A stretch of 64,000 bases of DNA from Micromonospora sp. Llam0 (GCF_003751085.1 NZ_RJJY01000001.1:6076001-6140000); one strand, 5' to 3'. Positions 1 to 7,774 are shown, counted from the stretch's first letter. The notes: a model not told the origin generated them from the sequence alone. Made by a program: numbers and translations.

Positions 1-2
1 TC

Positions 3-191
3 GTCGCGACCTCGCGGCGGCTGCTTGCCAACTGGCTGCGGTACCACGCCCGCCCAGGTGTCCGGCCCGACACCGCTCCGACCGGTACGCCCGCCGTCGG
101 CGCTGGCGTTGGCGTCGTCGCCGGTGCTGGTGTCGTCGCTGGTGCTGGTGCTCATGGCGGGGTGCCGTCGGCGGTCGGCAGCGTGTTGTGA
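3..191 (+). CDS. C-terminal end of an unidentified protein (5' truncated by window edge)
   Basis: This frame is open from base 3 and stops at a TGA (189-191). It encodes about 62 residues beginning with a basic helix-like stretch (SRRLLANWLRYHARPG) and ending in a low-complexity Gly/Ala/Val tail. The stop overlaps the GTG start of the next gene by 4 bp (GTGA), which is typical of translational coupling and is the main support for this frame. Nothing visible identifies the family. The start lies outside the window. Confidence 0.5.
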   Translation, partial: VATSRRLLANWLRYHARPGVRPDTAPTGTPAVGAGVGVVAGAGVVAGAGAHGGVPSAVGSVL

Positions 192-793
192 GCGTCGTCC
201 TGCCAGCGGCGCGCAGCAGCGCCGAAGCACGCCTCTACGTCGAGCTGCACCCGTGCGACTGCAGCGAAGCGCGGTTCGAGCCGCAGGTCGAGGTGGTCGC
301 GCTCGCCGATGGCGACCTGGCCACCCGCTACCACGGAAGCTGTGCCGGCTGCGGCACCGCGCGGGAGTTCCTGTTCCGGCTGCCCGCCGAGCCGGTGCGC
401 CCGTCGGCCGGCACTGCCTTCTCGTACGGCGGCCCGGAGCCGTCGCAGCTCATCGACCCCGGCGAGTGGATTGCCGTCGCCGACCGGTACGCCGCCCTGG
501 TCCCCGCCGACTTCGCCACCGCCGGGCCGGCTGGTGCCGACCCGGTCACGCTCGATCCGGTACAGCGGCGGCGGGCGACGGCGGCCCTGTCCCGGGCCGT
601 CGCCGCTCTCGACGAGGTGCTGAAGTTCGTCCCGGCCGACGCCGACGAGGTGCCGTCCGACACCGTCACCAGCGAGGTCGGGCGACGGATGCGACGACGC
701 GGACCGGGCCGGTTCCGCCGCGACCGCCTCACCGCCCTCCGCGACACCTACACAACCCTCCTCTCCGGTACACCGGCAGGACCGCCGGACTGA
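188..793 (+). CDS. Small protein with a CxC...CxxC cluster, function unknown
   Basis: GTG start at 188 overlapping the upstream stop (GTGA); 201 aa. The N-terminal half has cysteines in a CxC pattern (HPCDCSEARF) and about 35 residues later HGSCAGCGTAREFLFRLP, so a small zinc-binding or immunity-like domain is plausible. The C-terminal half is Ala/Arg-rich, probably helical, and ends in a basic segment. Coupling to the partial upstream gene suggests a two-gene unit. I do not recognise the family; similarity to small proteins found near actinobacterial T7SS or toxin loci is an impression only. Confidence 0.65.
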   Translation: MSVVLPAARSSAEARLYVELHPCDCSEARFEPQVEVVALADGDLATRYHGSCAGCGTAREFLFRLPAEPVRPSAGTAFSYGGPEPSQLIDPGEWIAVADRYAALVPADFATAGPAGADPVTLDPVQRRRATAALSRAVAALDEVLKFVPADADEVPSDTVTSEVGRRMRRRGPGRFRRDRLTALRDTYTTLLSGTPAGPPD

Positions 794-1097
794 CGCCGCC
801 TACGCCTGCACACCGCCGCCAACTCGGCGTAACCAGCAGCTATCCGATCACGTGTTCCCTGGGGCCGCTGCGTACCGCATCACCCACCACGGACTACGGC
901 TGCCCAAAATCCACCAGATTCCTGCCCAAGAGCCATGCTTGCGCCAAGCATAGAGTCCACGGGAAGCTGTCCTGACCAGCGTTTCTGCAACGCGGTCATA
1001 CTAGGCAATCCCAAGGGAGAGATTTCACATTGAGACCCCCTTGACGAGCAGCTACCGGAGGTCCACGAGCGAACCAAAGAAGCTTTCCTCACGGGAA
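794..1097. other. Intergenic region, no gene seen
   Basis: About 300 bases without a convincing reading frame. Composition becomes less GC-rich here, marking entry into the accessory patch that holds the next three genes. Short frames across it have no ribosome binding site and no protein-like sequence. Confidence 0.5.
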
Positions 1098-1126
1098 GTG
1101 ACAGACTCCATCCGCAATGCTATGGT
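1098..1126 (+). promoter_or_regulatory. Predicted sigma-70 type promoter
   Basis: GTGACA (1098-1103) and TATGGT (1121-1126) are separated by exactly 17 bp, close to the vegetative consensus. A start site near 1133 would give a leader of about 50 nt before the ATG at 1182, which has GGGA just upstream. Prediction from pattern only. Confidence 0.5.
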
Positions 1127-1181
1127 AGTTCTGGTGGTTCCACCGCAGTCGATTTGTTTGATCACTGCAGATAGGGAAATC

Positions 1182-1625
1182 ATGTCAAATTCGAAATCCA
1201 GTCGAACTCTGCTCAGCAAGGTCGCCGTCGTAACGACGCTGATAGCCGTGTTATCGCCGACACTGCTAGCAACACCGGCATACGCCGGTTATCAAACACC
1301 GATCAGTGGCTCCACTTTCAGCTCGGGAACTGTCTGGTACCTATCAACCACCTGGCGCACCGTATCCTTCTATGGCCCGTATATTGAGATCAATATTCAT
1401 CGGGCACCCCGGCTGGCGGATGGTAAGGCCGACTACATGAGATGGCGGATCAATCAAGGTTCCAGTTCCACCGATGGCCCCGTCTACGCAATCAATGAGA
1501 CTCCGTCAGGCTACACCGACCTTGGCTACTACGGCCCACCTTACACTCAGTTCCGAAATAAGTTTGGGCGCGGGACCACCTGCAACAACTGCGACCACGA
1601 TTTCGAAGGTAAAATGACCTACTAG
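1182..1625 (+). CDS. Small secreted protein, function unknown
   Basis: 147 aa from the ATG at 1182 (GGGA 6-8 bases upstream). An earlier in-frame ATG at 1041 is rejected because the extra 47 residues would precede an obvious signal peptide. The N-terminus is basic (MSNSKSSRTLLSK), followed by a hydrophobic core and an ATPAYA cleavage site near residue 34. The mature protein is rich in Tyr, Ser and Thr and ends with a CNNC pair near the C-terminus, so one disulfide or metal site is possible. GC content is lower than in the rest of the window, which suggests acquisition. It is followed by a hairpin and then by a lipoprotein and a membrane protein in the same direction. Confidence 0.7.
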   Translation: MSNSKSSRTLLSKVAVVTTLIAVLSPTLLATPAYAGYQTPISGSTFSSGTVWYLSTTWRTVSFYGPYIEINIHRAPRLADGKADYMRWRINQGSSSTDGPVYAINETPSGYTDLGYYGPPYTQFRNKFGRGTTCNNCDHDFEGKMTY

Positions 1626-1632
1626 CGCGAGT

Positions 1633-1684
1633 GGCCGAGCCGGGCTAGGCGAGTCAGACTTGACACGCGTTGCCCGGCTCGGCC
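1633..1684 (+). terminator. Perfect 13-bp stem with a 26-nt loop downstream of the secreted protein
   Basis: GGCCGAGCCGGGC (1633-1645) pairs perfectly with GCCCGGCTCGGCC (1672-1684). The hairpin begins 7 nt after the stop codon and is not followed by a U tract, as is usual in high-GC actinobacteria. It probably separates this gene from the lipoprotein gene at 1722. Confidence 0.5.
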
Positions 1685-1721
1685 GTTCGAATCACCAGCC
1701 CGGAAAGGCATAGAAGACTGA

Positions 1722-2210
1722 GTGTTCAGGAACACGATACACAGAGTGGGTGTCTTACTCTTGCCACTCGTATCTGCTTCAATTTTCTCCTGTGGCGCAC
1801 CCTCAAACGCATCGAGATATGTCGACGCAGCGCAGGCGACTCGCGAGTACCTGGATGAGGCCGAGCAGTTGCACCTCGCCGCAGGCTGGGAGTGGCCCAC
1901 GCATCCCGGCTATTCGGATCGCGACGAGAATGGCGACCGCGTATTGTACGAAGTAAATTTGGGCCGAGTCGACGCCGCCTGGTATTGGCATTGTTCATGG
2001 GCGCAGACTTTGCTCGCTGCGACGAGCTCAGAAGATTACACCCACGCGAACACATTCGTCCAAGATCTGCGCACTTCTGCGTTCTACCAGTGGGGGTTAG
2101 ACGCAGAAGAACAGAGTCGCAGAGATAAGATTCTGGACGACGTCGCGGACGGAGATCTTACCGAATTTAGTAAGATAATCAACCTAAATTGCCCAGATGC
2201 ACCAAGGTAG
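1722..2210 (+). CDS. Predicted lipoprotein, function unknown
   Basis: 162 aa, GTG start. A basic N-terminus (MFRNTIHRVG) is followed by a hydrophobic stretch and a lipobox-like SASIFSCG with the Cys near residue 24, so the mature protein should be lipid-anchored on the outer face of the membrane. The rest is soluble, Trp- and acid-rich, with two further Cys. It lies 5 bases ahead of a membrane-protein gene and the two are probably co-transcribed. No family recognised. Confidence 0.7.
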   Translation: MFRNTIHRVGVLLLPLVSASIFSCGAPSNASRYVDAAQATREYLDEAEQLHLAAGWEWPTHPGYSDRDENGDRVLYEVNLGRVDAAWYWHCSWAQTLLAATSSEDYTHANTFVQDLRTSAFYQWGLDAEEQSRRDKILDDVADGDLTEFSKIINLNCPDAPR

Positions 2211-2214
2211 GCCA

Positions 2215-2937
2215 ATGCCAGCTGCAACAATTCAGCAGTTGTTCCGAGTCCCACTGACTGTGCCACTTCTTGCCGGCGGAGGACTCGGCACCGCCACCTT
2301 TCTGGTGGATCTGATCCCAGAGTTCCTCGCATTCTTCATCACCCCCGTCGTTAGTTCCGCTGCAGCCTGGGGTGCGGTGGCGCTCCTCGTGGCGATGCGC
2401 ACTGAGACACGCTCATTCGCCACGCTATTTGGCGTGGCAACACTTTGTTCATCGACCGCAACCTACTACCTACTTATTCTAGTGTTGAGTCAACGCTGGA
2501 AACTCGGTGCCGAAACGGAAAATTTCACCCTATCACATAGCGGCATTCTCTCGGTCGTAGCAGCGAATGGATTCTGGCTCCTACTGTCGATATTTGCCGG
2601 AGCGACACTCGGAGTTCTTGCTCACGCAATTCGATCTGGCCCACCTGCACGAAGTGCTGCCTTGACCGGTATAACGACAGGGATGCTAGCAACCGAAGGG
2701 ACCTACACAATCATTCACGTCTCATTTATCTGGGTCGGACCGCTTGACTCCTTCACATGGGCAAGAATACAAACGGCCTCGATGCAGTTGTTGTTAGCTG
2801 GGCTCGTTCTTGCGCTGATCGTCACAACCCGCAAACTACACCACACCTGGGCGGTATTACTGACATCCTTCATTGCATCAATTTCTGTTGGTATTGCCCT
2901 TTGGCTCCCTTTGGCGGAAATCCGACAGTCCCTTTAG
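2215..2937 (+). CDS. Polytopic membrane protein, function unknown
   Basis: 240 aa from the ATG at 2215, preferred over the ATG at 2197 because AAGG lies 7 bases upstream of it; the 2197 start would overlap the preceding gene and add six residues. Six or seven hydrophobic segments fill the sequence, with short charged loops and no recognisable catalytic motif. With the lipoprotein and the secreted protein upstream it forms a small envelope-protein patch of atypical composition. Could be a transporter subunit or an immunity-type membrane protein; neither is shown by the sequence. Confidence 0.65.
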   Translation: MPAATIQQLFRVPLTVPLLAGGGLGTATFLVDLIPEFLAFFITPVVSSAAAWGAVALLVAMRTETRSFATLFGVATLCSSTATYYLLILVLSQRWKLGAETENFTLSHSGILSVVAANGFWLLLSIFAGATLGVLAHAIRSGPPARSAALTGITTGMLATEGTYTIIHVSFIWVGPLDSFTWARIQTASMQLLLAGLVLALIVTTRKLHHTWAVLLTSFIASISVGIALWLPLAEIRQSL

Positions 2938-3004
2938 GTTACTCCGATTTCAACCCATGGGCTCGCCGAGGTCGCGGCCGGCTTGAGACAGAGTGCCGGC
3001 CCAT

Positions 3005-3464
3005 CTCGATGAGGCGGCTCAGCCGCCAAGCTGCCGGCCGCCGCTTGGCCTGAGACCGCCCGCCGGGAGGCAGAAGGGCTGTCCAACACGACCAAGGTGG
3101 AGCGCTACCTCGCCCATCTCGCCGCCTAGGTGGTTGACGCCGCCGACATCACAGACATCTACGAAGAGGCCGGCCCGGCAGGCTCGATATCACCGACCTC
3201 AACAGGTCTGGGAACAACTGTGCCAGCTTCGCCATCGGTCTGTCTCATATCATCTCACTCTCGTACCAGGTGCCGCTCTGCGACGACGGCTGGGATGTGA
3301 CGTGGAACCAAACACTCCATAAGGTGGAGTGGCATGGCGCAAGCACAGGTGGCCAGAACGACAGCCGCAGCGCGTCGGGCGCCAGCACTGTCCGACTCCC
3401 ATGGAGCACACCCATCGTGTACATGAACTATCGGATCGGCTGGACATACGCCTGCTTCTGCTGA
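3005..3464 (+). pseudogene. Decayed gene, remnants in two frames
   Basis: One frame reads like protein up to TTKVERYLAHLAA, then meets TAG (3127-3129), then continues as VVDAADITDIYEEAG. From about 3186 a different frame reads LDITDLNRSGNNCASFAIG and runs to a TGA at 3464, ending in WTYACFC. A nonsense change (TAG for CAG would restore AAQVVDAAD) plus a frameshift would explain this. No family recognised. The C-terminal part alone could be expressed from GTG or ATG codons near 3268-3270, but no ribosome binding site supports that. Confidence 0.35.
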
Positions 3465-3531
3465 TCGCCCACCTCTTCCCCGTGGCGGTCATCGGCCGCC
3501 ACGGGGACATCGAGCCGGAGATTTCTCAGAC

Positions 3532-4119
3532 ATGCGCAATACTGTCGGCATGCGCGCCCGCATCCTCCTGACCGTCGTAGCCGGGCTACTCGCTGTGCAA
3601 GGCTGCGCTGACGCTACTACTGGCCCTGAGGCGCCCCCGCCCACCCCGACCGTCGGACAGCCCGTGGTGTTGGATGCCCGCGTACCGGGTTGGGAGACCG
3701 CCGCCTGGCTCGCCGAAGACGCGTTCTGCGTGTGCGTCGCCCGAGTCGATAAGCGCAGTGAGGGCAAGGAGAACGAGTTCGTCTTCTGCGATCCGGTACC
3801 GGAGACTCTGGACACTGTAGGTCCACCACTGCTGCCCACCAAGCCGATGCCGTACGTCGCCCCGCTTGACCCGCAGCAGCGGGAGATCATCCTGGTCGGG
3901 TCCGTACGCGGTGCGGTGACCAGCGTGTCCGTGACCATGTTCGGCCAGACCGCCACGGCCGCCGTACAGCAACTCCCCGCCACCGGCGGTCGCCAGATCG
4001 GCGCGTACGCGGTCTGGCTTCCTCGCGACGGGGGTCAGCGCGACGGGATGAACCTCTCCGACATCACCGCCGTCGTCGGCCACGACGCCGACGGCAACGT
4101 CGTGACCCAGCTGGACTGA
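3532..4119 (+). CDS. Predicted lipoprotein, function unknown
   Basis: 195 aa. GGAG lies 11 bases before the ATG; a second ATG at 3550 is possible. The signal sequence (RILLTVVAGLLAVQGC) carries a lipobox with the Cys at residue 25, followed by a Pro/Thr-rich linker typical of surface lipoproteins. The globular part has a FCVCVARVDK segment and one more Cys, and ends with DADGNVVTQLD. High GC and normal codon use, unlike the patch before it. No conserved enzyme motif seen. Confidence 0.7.
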   Translation: MRNTVGMRARILLTVVAGLLAVQGCADATTGPEAPPPTPTVGQPVVLDARVPGWETAAWLAEDAFCVCVARVDKRSEGKENEFVFCDPVPETLDTVGPPLLPTKPMPYVAPLDPQQREIILVGSVRGAVTSVSVTMFGQTATAAVQQLPATGGRQIGAYAVWLPRDGGQRDGMNLSDITAVVGHDADGNVVTQLD

Positions 4120-4334
4120 CACCAGCGGCGAGCGCCGGCCAATCTTGGTAACTCGTGGGCAGTCCCCGCGCAGACCCCACACCGGCATGTTATCTGGTGG
4201 ATCCACTACCTTGGCCCGGACCTGGCGGCGCTGGCCAGCGAGTACGAACCGTTCAACCGCTGTCAGCCCGGCAGCCGGCAGTCCCGCCCACCGAGCCAGC
4301 GCCGCAGGATGTTCCCAACCAACTGCCAGACCAA
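4120..4334 (+). other. Intergenic region with a possible gene remnant
   Basis: Around 4194-4265 one frame reads WWIHYLGPDLAALASEYEPF, which looks like real protein, but it has no start and soon loses sense. Probably the end of a deleted gene beside the CRISPR array. Nothing else seen. Confidence 0.3.
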
Positions 4335-4733
4335 GCCCTTATGAAGGGCAGCCCCAAGAAGCTGCGACACCGCGATTTCAAATTGAAACTCTAGCCCGAA
4401 AGGCCTCAATGAAGGGCAGCTCCCGAGAGAGCTGCGACCTCGCGGCGCTCGACTTCGATGACATGATCGACCTTCAGCCTCAATGAAGGGCAGCTCCCGA
4501 GAGAGCTGCGACCCGCGCGGACCTATCCGTCCCGAGCGTGCCGGGATCTGCTGCCTCAATGAAGGGCAGCTCCCGAGAGAGCTGCGACGGTGCACGACGA
4601 GCCAGCCGATCCAGCCGGCGGCGACGCCTCAATGAAGGGCAGCTCCCGAGAGAGCTGCGACGGCCGTCGCCATCACCATCCCCGCCGGCACCACCGTGCC
4701 TCAATGAAGGGCAGCTCCCGAGAGAGCTGCGAC
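4335..4733 (-). CRISPR. Short CRISPR array, 5 identical 36-nt repeats plus one degenerate repeat
   Basis: Identical 36-nt repeats at 4403-4438, 4477-4512, 4553-4588, 4626-4661 and 4698-4733. On the minus strand each starts GTCGCAGCTCTCTCGGGAGC and ends TGCCCTTCATTGAGGC; the inner GCAGCTC/GAGCTGC forms a 7-bp stem. Spacers of 38, 40, 37 and 36 nt are all different. A degenerate repeat (4335-4368, two bases shorter, several changes) is followed by a 34-nt spacer. Because a decayed repeat usually marks the leader-distal end, the leader should be on the right and transcription leftward; that is inference. No cas gene is visible in the window. Confidence 0.93.
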
Positions 4734-4983
4734 AGGGTACAGATTCTACCCCTCCTGAACTGCGGTGGAGCGGGCGGTCCGCGAAGGGTCCGCCCGGAGA
4801 GAGCACGACAACAGCCCAAGCGCCACCAACGTCCACTCTCGAATAGCAGTTGAACAGCGCAAACAGCTCCGCGAGGGGTCCGCGCTCACGGACGTCACGA
4901 CGGAGCCTTCGCGGCGGAGAGCGAACCGACCGAGCCGGCCGGCGAACACGCGACCCCGACTCGCTGCGTCCGGCAAACGATAC

Positions 4984-5019
4984 AGAGCGCCGACCCTACC
5001 GAGGCAGGGTCGGCGCTCT
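4984..5019 (-). terminator. Strong terminator hairpin after the XRE-DUF397 operon
   Basis: AGAGCGCCGACCCT (4984-4997) and AGGGTCGGCGCTCT (5006-5019) form a perfect 14-bp stem with an 8-base loop. It sits 24 bases beyond the stop of the DUF397 gene on the minus strand. The stretch between the CRISPR array and this hairpin (4734-4983) holds no gene. Confidence 0.8.
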
Positions 5020-5043
5020 CCGACTGTCTCGCCGAGATAGCCG

Positions 5044-5241
5044 TCAGTGGTGCTGCTTGGCCAGCTCGACGAACGAACGCCACGCGGACGGGCCGAAGGC
5101 CAGGATACCGCCGTCGCGGTCCTTGGTGTCCCGGACCAAAACGCCGCCCGGAAGGTTGTCGGCAACCTCGACGCAGTTGTTCTGTCCGTTGCTACGGCTC
5201 GACTTGAACCAACGAGCCGCTGAAATGTCGCCAGTGATCAC
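5044..5241 (-). CDS. DUF397 domain protein
   Basis: 65 aa. It shows the family hallmarks: WFKSSRSNGQNNCVEVA near the start, then VRDTKDRDGG and a closing FGPSAWRSFVELAK. DUF397 proteins are small partners of XRE/DUF5753 regulators in actinomycetes, where such pairs modulate development or antibiotic production. The start ATG overlaps the stop of the upstream regulator by 4 bp, so the two are translationally coupled. A strong hairpin ends the unit. Confidence 0.92.
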   Translation of the reverse strand: MITGDISAARWFKSSRSNGQNNCVEVADNLPGGVLVRDTKDRDGGILAFGPSAWRSFVELAKQHH

Positions 5242-6122
5242 TTGTCCATCTCCTTCATCGCGTCCCTGATTGCCTGCCTCGACGCCCGCTCGTCCGGCGA
5301 GGCGTCCCAGATGTTGCTGAATGCTCCCTCGTACCGGTCGATCTCATGCGGTTTGTCCAGGAACAGCGCCCCGGTGAACCCGTCGACATAGACCGTGGGC
5401 GGTTCCGTCGCCTGGCCGTTGCCGTTGGTGGGGAACTCCAACACGGCAAACGGACCCGACATGATGCCGGCGTGCATCCCGACCGCGAACGGTAACACCC
5501 TGAGTGCCACGTTCGGCATCTCGCTCACGGTGACCAGCCGTTCCAGTTGGGCGCTCATGACCTCCTGCCCGCCCACCGGCCGGCGGAGGATCGACTCGTT
5601 GAGCACCATCCTCAGCTCCGGTGCCGCGACCGGTCTGGTGAGCAGCGCCTGCCGAGCGATTCGGAGCTTGACCCGCCGGTCGATCTCGCGCGGCTCCATG
5701 CCGGGGTTGTCGGCCTCGATCAGCGTACGGGCGTAGTCCTCGGTTTGCAGTAGCCCTGGAACGAGCTCGGCTTCGTACCACCGCAGGCATCGACAGGACT
5801 CCTCCAAGCCGATGTACACGTCGAAGCCCTCGTTGATTACGTCGCTGTATGACAGCCACCAGCCCTTGCTCTTGGTCTCCTTGGCGAGAGCCATGAGCGA
5901 TGTCGTCGTCTCTGTCAGCGCACCGTAGACACGGCACATCTGCTCGACGTCGAGCGACCGCATGGACGTCTGCCCGGTCTCGATCCGCCAGATCTTCGCC
6001 TCGCTCCACTCCAGAGCGTCGGCTGCGGCTCTGACCGTGAACCGGGCCTGCATCCGGAGATCGCGCAGGCAGCGGCCCAGTTGCCGTCTCGGCACCGTTG
6101 ACCCTGTCGCTCCTTCCGCCAC
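5238..6122 (-). CDS. XRE-family transcriptional regulator with DUF5753 domain
   Basis: 294 aa, GTG start with GGAGG 7 bases upstream. Residues about 12-70 form a helix-turn-helix of the XRE type (LRDLRMQARFTVRAAADALE, WSEAKIWRIETGQTSM). The remainder matches the DUF5753 domain usual in actinomycete regulators, including the ESCRCLRWYEAELVPGLLQT segment and the YVDGFTGALFLDKP segment. It is the first gene of a coupled pair with DUF397. Repeated CTCACGATGA elements immediately upstream may be its operator. Confidence 0.92.
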   Translation of the reverse strand: MAEGATGSTVPRRQLGRCLRDLRMQARFTVRAAADALEWSEAKIWRIETGQTSMRSLDVEQMCRVYGALTETTTSLMALAKETKSKGWWLSYSDVINEGFDVYIGLEESCRCLRWYEAELVPGLLQTEDYARTLIEADNPGMEPREIDRRVKLRIARQALLTRPVAAPELRMVLNESILRRPVGGQEVMSAQLERLVTVSEMPNVALRVLPFAVGMHAGIMSGPFAVLEFPTNGNGQATEPPTVYVDGFTGALFLDKPHEIDRYEGAFSNIWDASPDERASRQAIRDAMKEMDK

Positions 6123-6140
6123 GTCTCATCCTCCGCTCCT

Positions 6141-6176
6141 CGCCTCACGATGAGGCGACCCTGTCACTCACGATGA
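6141..6176. promoter_or_regulatory. Candidate operator with repeated CTCACGATGA elements
   Basis: CGCCTCA-CGA-TGAGGCG (6141-6157) is a 7-bp inverted repeat, and its core CTCACGATGA (6144-6153) recurs at 6167-6176, 23 bp away and on about the same helix face. The pair lies about 20-55 bp upstream of the XRE gene, in the divergent region shared with the small-gene operon at 6381. Autoregulation by the XRE protein is an inference. Confidence 0.4.
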
Positions 6177-6380
6177 AAGCACCTGTACGCCTGTTTTGCA
6201 ATGCATGCTTCGCTCGCTATGACGGACTTCCGGGTCCCCTAAATGAAGTCTTGCAGATCGATACCCGCAGTGCTCTACTCGTCCTCGATACCTGGGCGCA
6301 CCGCACCGCCAAGCATCCGGCGAGGGATCGCCCGAGCACGCACATGTCGTCGGTCCCGCTCGACTCGAAGGGGGCAGTCC

Positions 6381-6707
6381 ATGGTGAAGCCGTTGGTGTA
6401 CGGCTACCTGCGGGTGGACCGCGATGCCCTCGATGGCGACATCCGGCAGATGGAAGTCGCGTTCAAGTTCTGGGCCGAGCAGGAGGGCTACTGCTTCGCG
6501 GGGCTCTTCCATGAGGACGACAGCGCGCTGAACCGCCCGGCCCTCACCGCACTGATCGAAGAGATCGGCCGCTGCGACGTCCGGCACGTGATCATGCCCA
6601 GCCTTGCGCACCTCTCCACGCACCAGGTCTTCCAGTGCCACCTTCTCGGCACGCTGGAAGACGCCGGCGTCCAGGTCCACACCCTGCAGGAGGAACTGAG
6701 CCCATGA
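6381..6707 (+). CDS. Resolvase-like N-terminal fold lacking the catalytic serine
   Basis: 108 aa, ATG at 6381 preceded by AAGGGGG. The pattern YGYLRVDRD, followed by EQEGYCFAGLFHEDD and HVIMPSLAHLS, tracks the order of the serine-recombinase catalytic fold. The serine expected after the first strand (Y.RVS) is Asp here, and no helix-turn-helix or zinc ribbon follows, so it cannot be a working recombinase as it stands. First of five tightly packed small genes. Likely a binding or regulatory derivative; role unknown. Confidence 0.65.
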   Translation: MVKPLVYGYLRVDRDALDGDIRQMEVAFKFWAEQEGYCFAGLFHEDDSALNRPALTALIEEIGRCDVRHVIMPSLAHLSTHQVFQCHLLGTLEDAGVQVHTLQEELSP

Positions 6708-7054
6708 AACCGCCGCTGTACGGCTACATCCGCCTACTGCCGCCGCACGCCAACACCAGCAACGCCATCGTGGACCAAGCCGAGCAACGCATGCAGCAGT
6801 TCGCCGACAGCCACGGCTACGAGCTGACCGCCGTCTTCATCGAACGCGCGACCAGCCGAGCCGCGTTCGACCGCCTGATGCATGACCTCCTCGTCGAGGA
6901 CGCCCACCACATCATCGTCCCCGCCCACGAAACCCTCTCCGCACACCACAGCCACCTCTTCAACAACCTGATCGAGGAACTACACGCGGCAGACGCGCTC
7001 ATCTTCGACCTCGAAGCCATCGACACCTGCGACAGGAGGATGTGGCCATGCTAG
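6704..7054 (+). CDS. Second resolvase-like fold, paralogue of the preceding gene
   Basis: 116 aa. The ATG overlaps the stop of the previous gene (ATGA). The opening PPLYGYIRLLPPHA and the later SHGYELTAVFIE and HHIIVPAHETLSAHH parallel the upstream protein in the same order, so the two are probably an old duplication. The position of the catalytic serine is again changed (RLL). No DNA-binding domain is attached. Confidence 0.65.
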   Translation: MKPPLYGYIRLLPPHANTSNAIVDQAEQRMQQFADSHGYELTAVFIERATSRAAFDRLMHDLLVEDAHHIIVPAHETLSAHHSHLFNNLIEELHAADALIFDLEAIDTCDRRMWPC

Positions 7055-7185
7055 GAATCGGGGCGGCTATCGGCGCAGCGCTGCTCGGCTTCTGCGCCGG
7101 GCTGTGGTCATTCAAGGTCAAGTCCAGGTGGTGCCCGGACTGCGGGCGTACGAAGTACCCGATGGCGGATCGGCCTGGTGAGTAG
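7048..7185 (+). CDS. Very small membrane protein with a CPDCG motif
   Basis: 45 aa, too short for routine calling but with GGAGG at 7035-7039, 8 bases before the ATG, and with overlaps on both sides. Residues 3-21 form one hydrophobic helix (IGAAIGAALLGFCAGLW). A basic segment and WCPDCGRTKYP follow, so half of a zinc knuckle or a redox pair faces the cytoplasm. Function unknown. Confidence 0.6.
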   Translation: MLGIGAAIGAALLGFCAGLWSFKVKSRWCPDCGRTKYPMADRPGE

Positions 7186-7468
7186 CCGGCTACTCGCCAC
7201 GCCGGAGCCGAAGCCCGGCGACGTGCTGATCATCGGCCGGGAAGCCAGCGTCCAGTTCGCCGACGACCGCGCCATCCGACTCCGGGTCATCGCCGTCGAC
7301 CGGAAGTGGACCTACGACGGGTGGATCTGGCTGACCGGATACGTGATCGACCGTCACGGCAACGCCGCCGAACGGCGGGAAATCTTCGTCCAGCGCCACG
7401 GACTCTACCGACTGCCCCGGCGCACAGAAACCCGACCATCGACCAAATTGATCAAGGGAGAGAAATGA
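7178..7468 (+). CDS. Small soluble protein, function unknown
   Basis: 96 aa, GTG start overlapping the preceding gene by 8 bp. Beta-rich sequence with PEPKPGDVLIIGREASVQFA near the start and WTYDGWIWLTGYVID in the middle, as in small SH3-like or DUF-type barrel proteins. Its stop overlaps the next start (ATGA). Fourth gene of the small-gene operon; no enzyme motif visible. Confidence 0.65.
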   Translation: MSSRLLATPEPKPGDVLIIGREASVQFADDRAIRLRVIAVDRKWTYDGWIWLTGYVIDRHGNAAERREIFVQRHGLYRLPRRTETRPSTKLIKGEK

Positions 7469-7728
7469 TCACCGAGATGATCCGTGACTGGTGGCTGCGG
7501 CGGCTCGGCTGGCGCTCCGGCCGGTCGACGGCCTCCCAACGGCTGCACCACCTGCGACGCGAGTCGCGGCGACAACGGCAGACGGCATCGGCCCGTCACC
7601 GCCGACTCGACGGCAACCGGGGACATCACTGGTCCACCGAGGCGACCGAACTGGTCCCGACCCTGCGCCCACTGATGACCTACGGCCAGCAACTCGGCTA
7701 CCGGGTCGTCCTGCACGGCTCACCCTGA
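7465..7728 (+). CDS. Small basic protein, function unknown
   Basis: 87 aa, ATG at 7465 overlapping the previous stop. Highly basic (many Arg) in the first 55 residues, with WWLRRLGWRSGRSTASQRLH, then an acidic/hydrophobic end. Nucleic-acid binding is possible from composition alone. Last gene of the operon; no clear terminator follows. Confidence 0.55.
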   Translation: MITEMIRDWWLRRLGWRSGRSTASQRLHHLRRESRRQRQTASARHRRLDGNRGHHWSTEATELVPTLRPLMTYGQQLGYRVVLHGSP

Positions 7729-7774
7729 CCGGCCACCCGCCGCCGACACCCACCAAGCCGGGATCACCATGATC

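Noticed and set aside
25..975. Long plus-strand frame of 316 codons at the window start
   Set aside because: Very Arg-rich, low-complexity translation; overlaps a better frame (188-793) with coupled start and protein-like sequence.
1660..1665. Perfect TTGACA upstream of the lipoprotein gene
   Set aside because: It lies in the loop of the hairpin and no -10 hexamer follows at suitable spacing.
1625..1700. tRNA-like sequence (GAGTGGCCGAGC ... GTTCGAATC)
   Set aside because: It has D-arm- and T-loop-like words, but the acceptor and anticodon stems do not pair, and the same bases form a perfect 13-bp hairpin after a gene. At most a tRNA relic.
4369..4402. First spacer contains ATTTCAAATTGAAAC, resembling the ATTGAAAC end of other CRISPR repeats
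   Set aside because: A single short match; could be chance or a relic of another repeat. No second copy found nearby.
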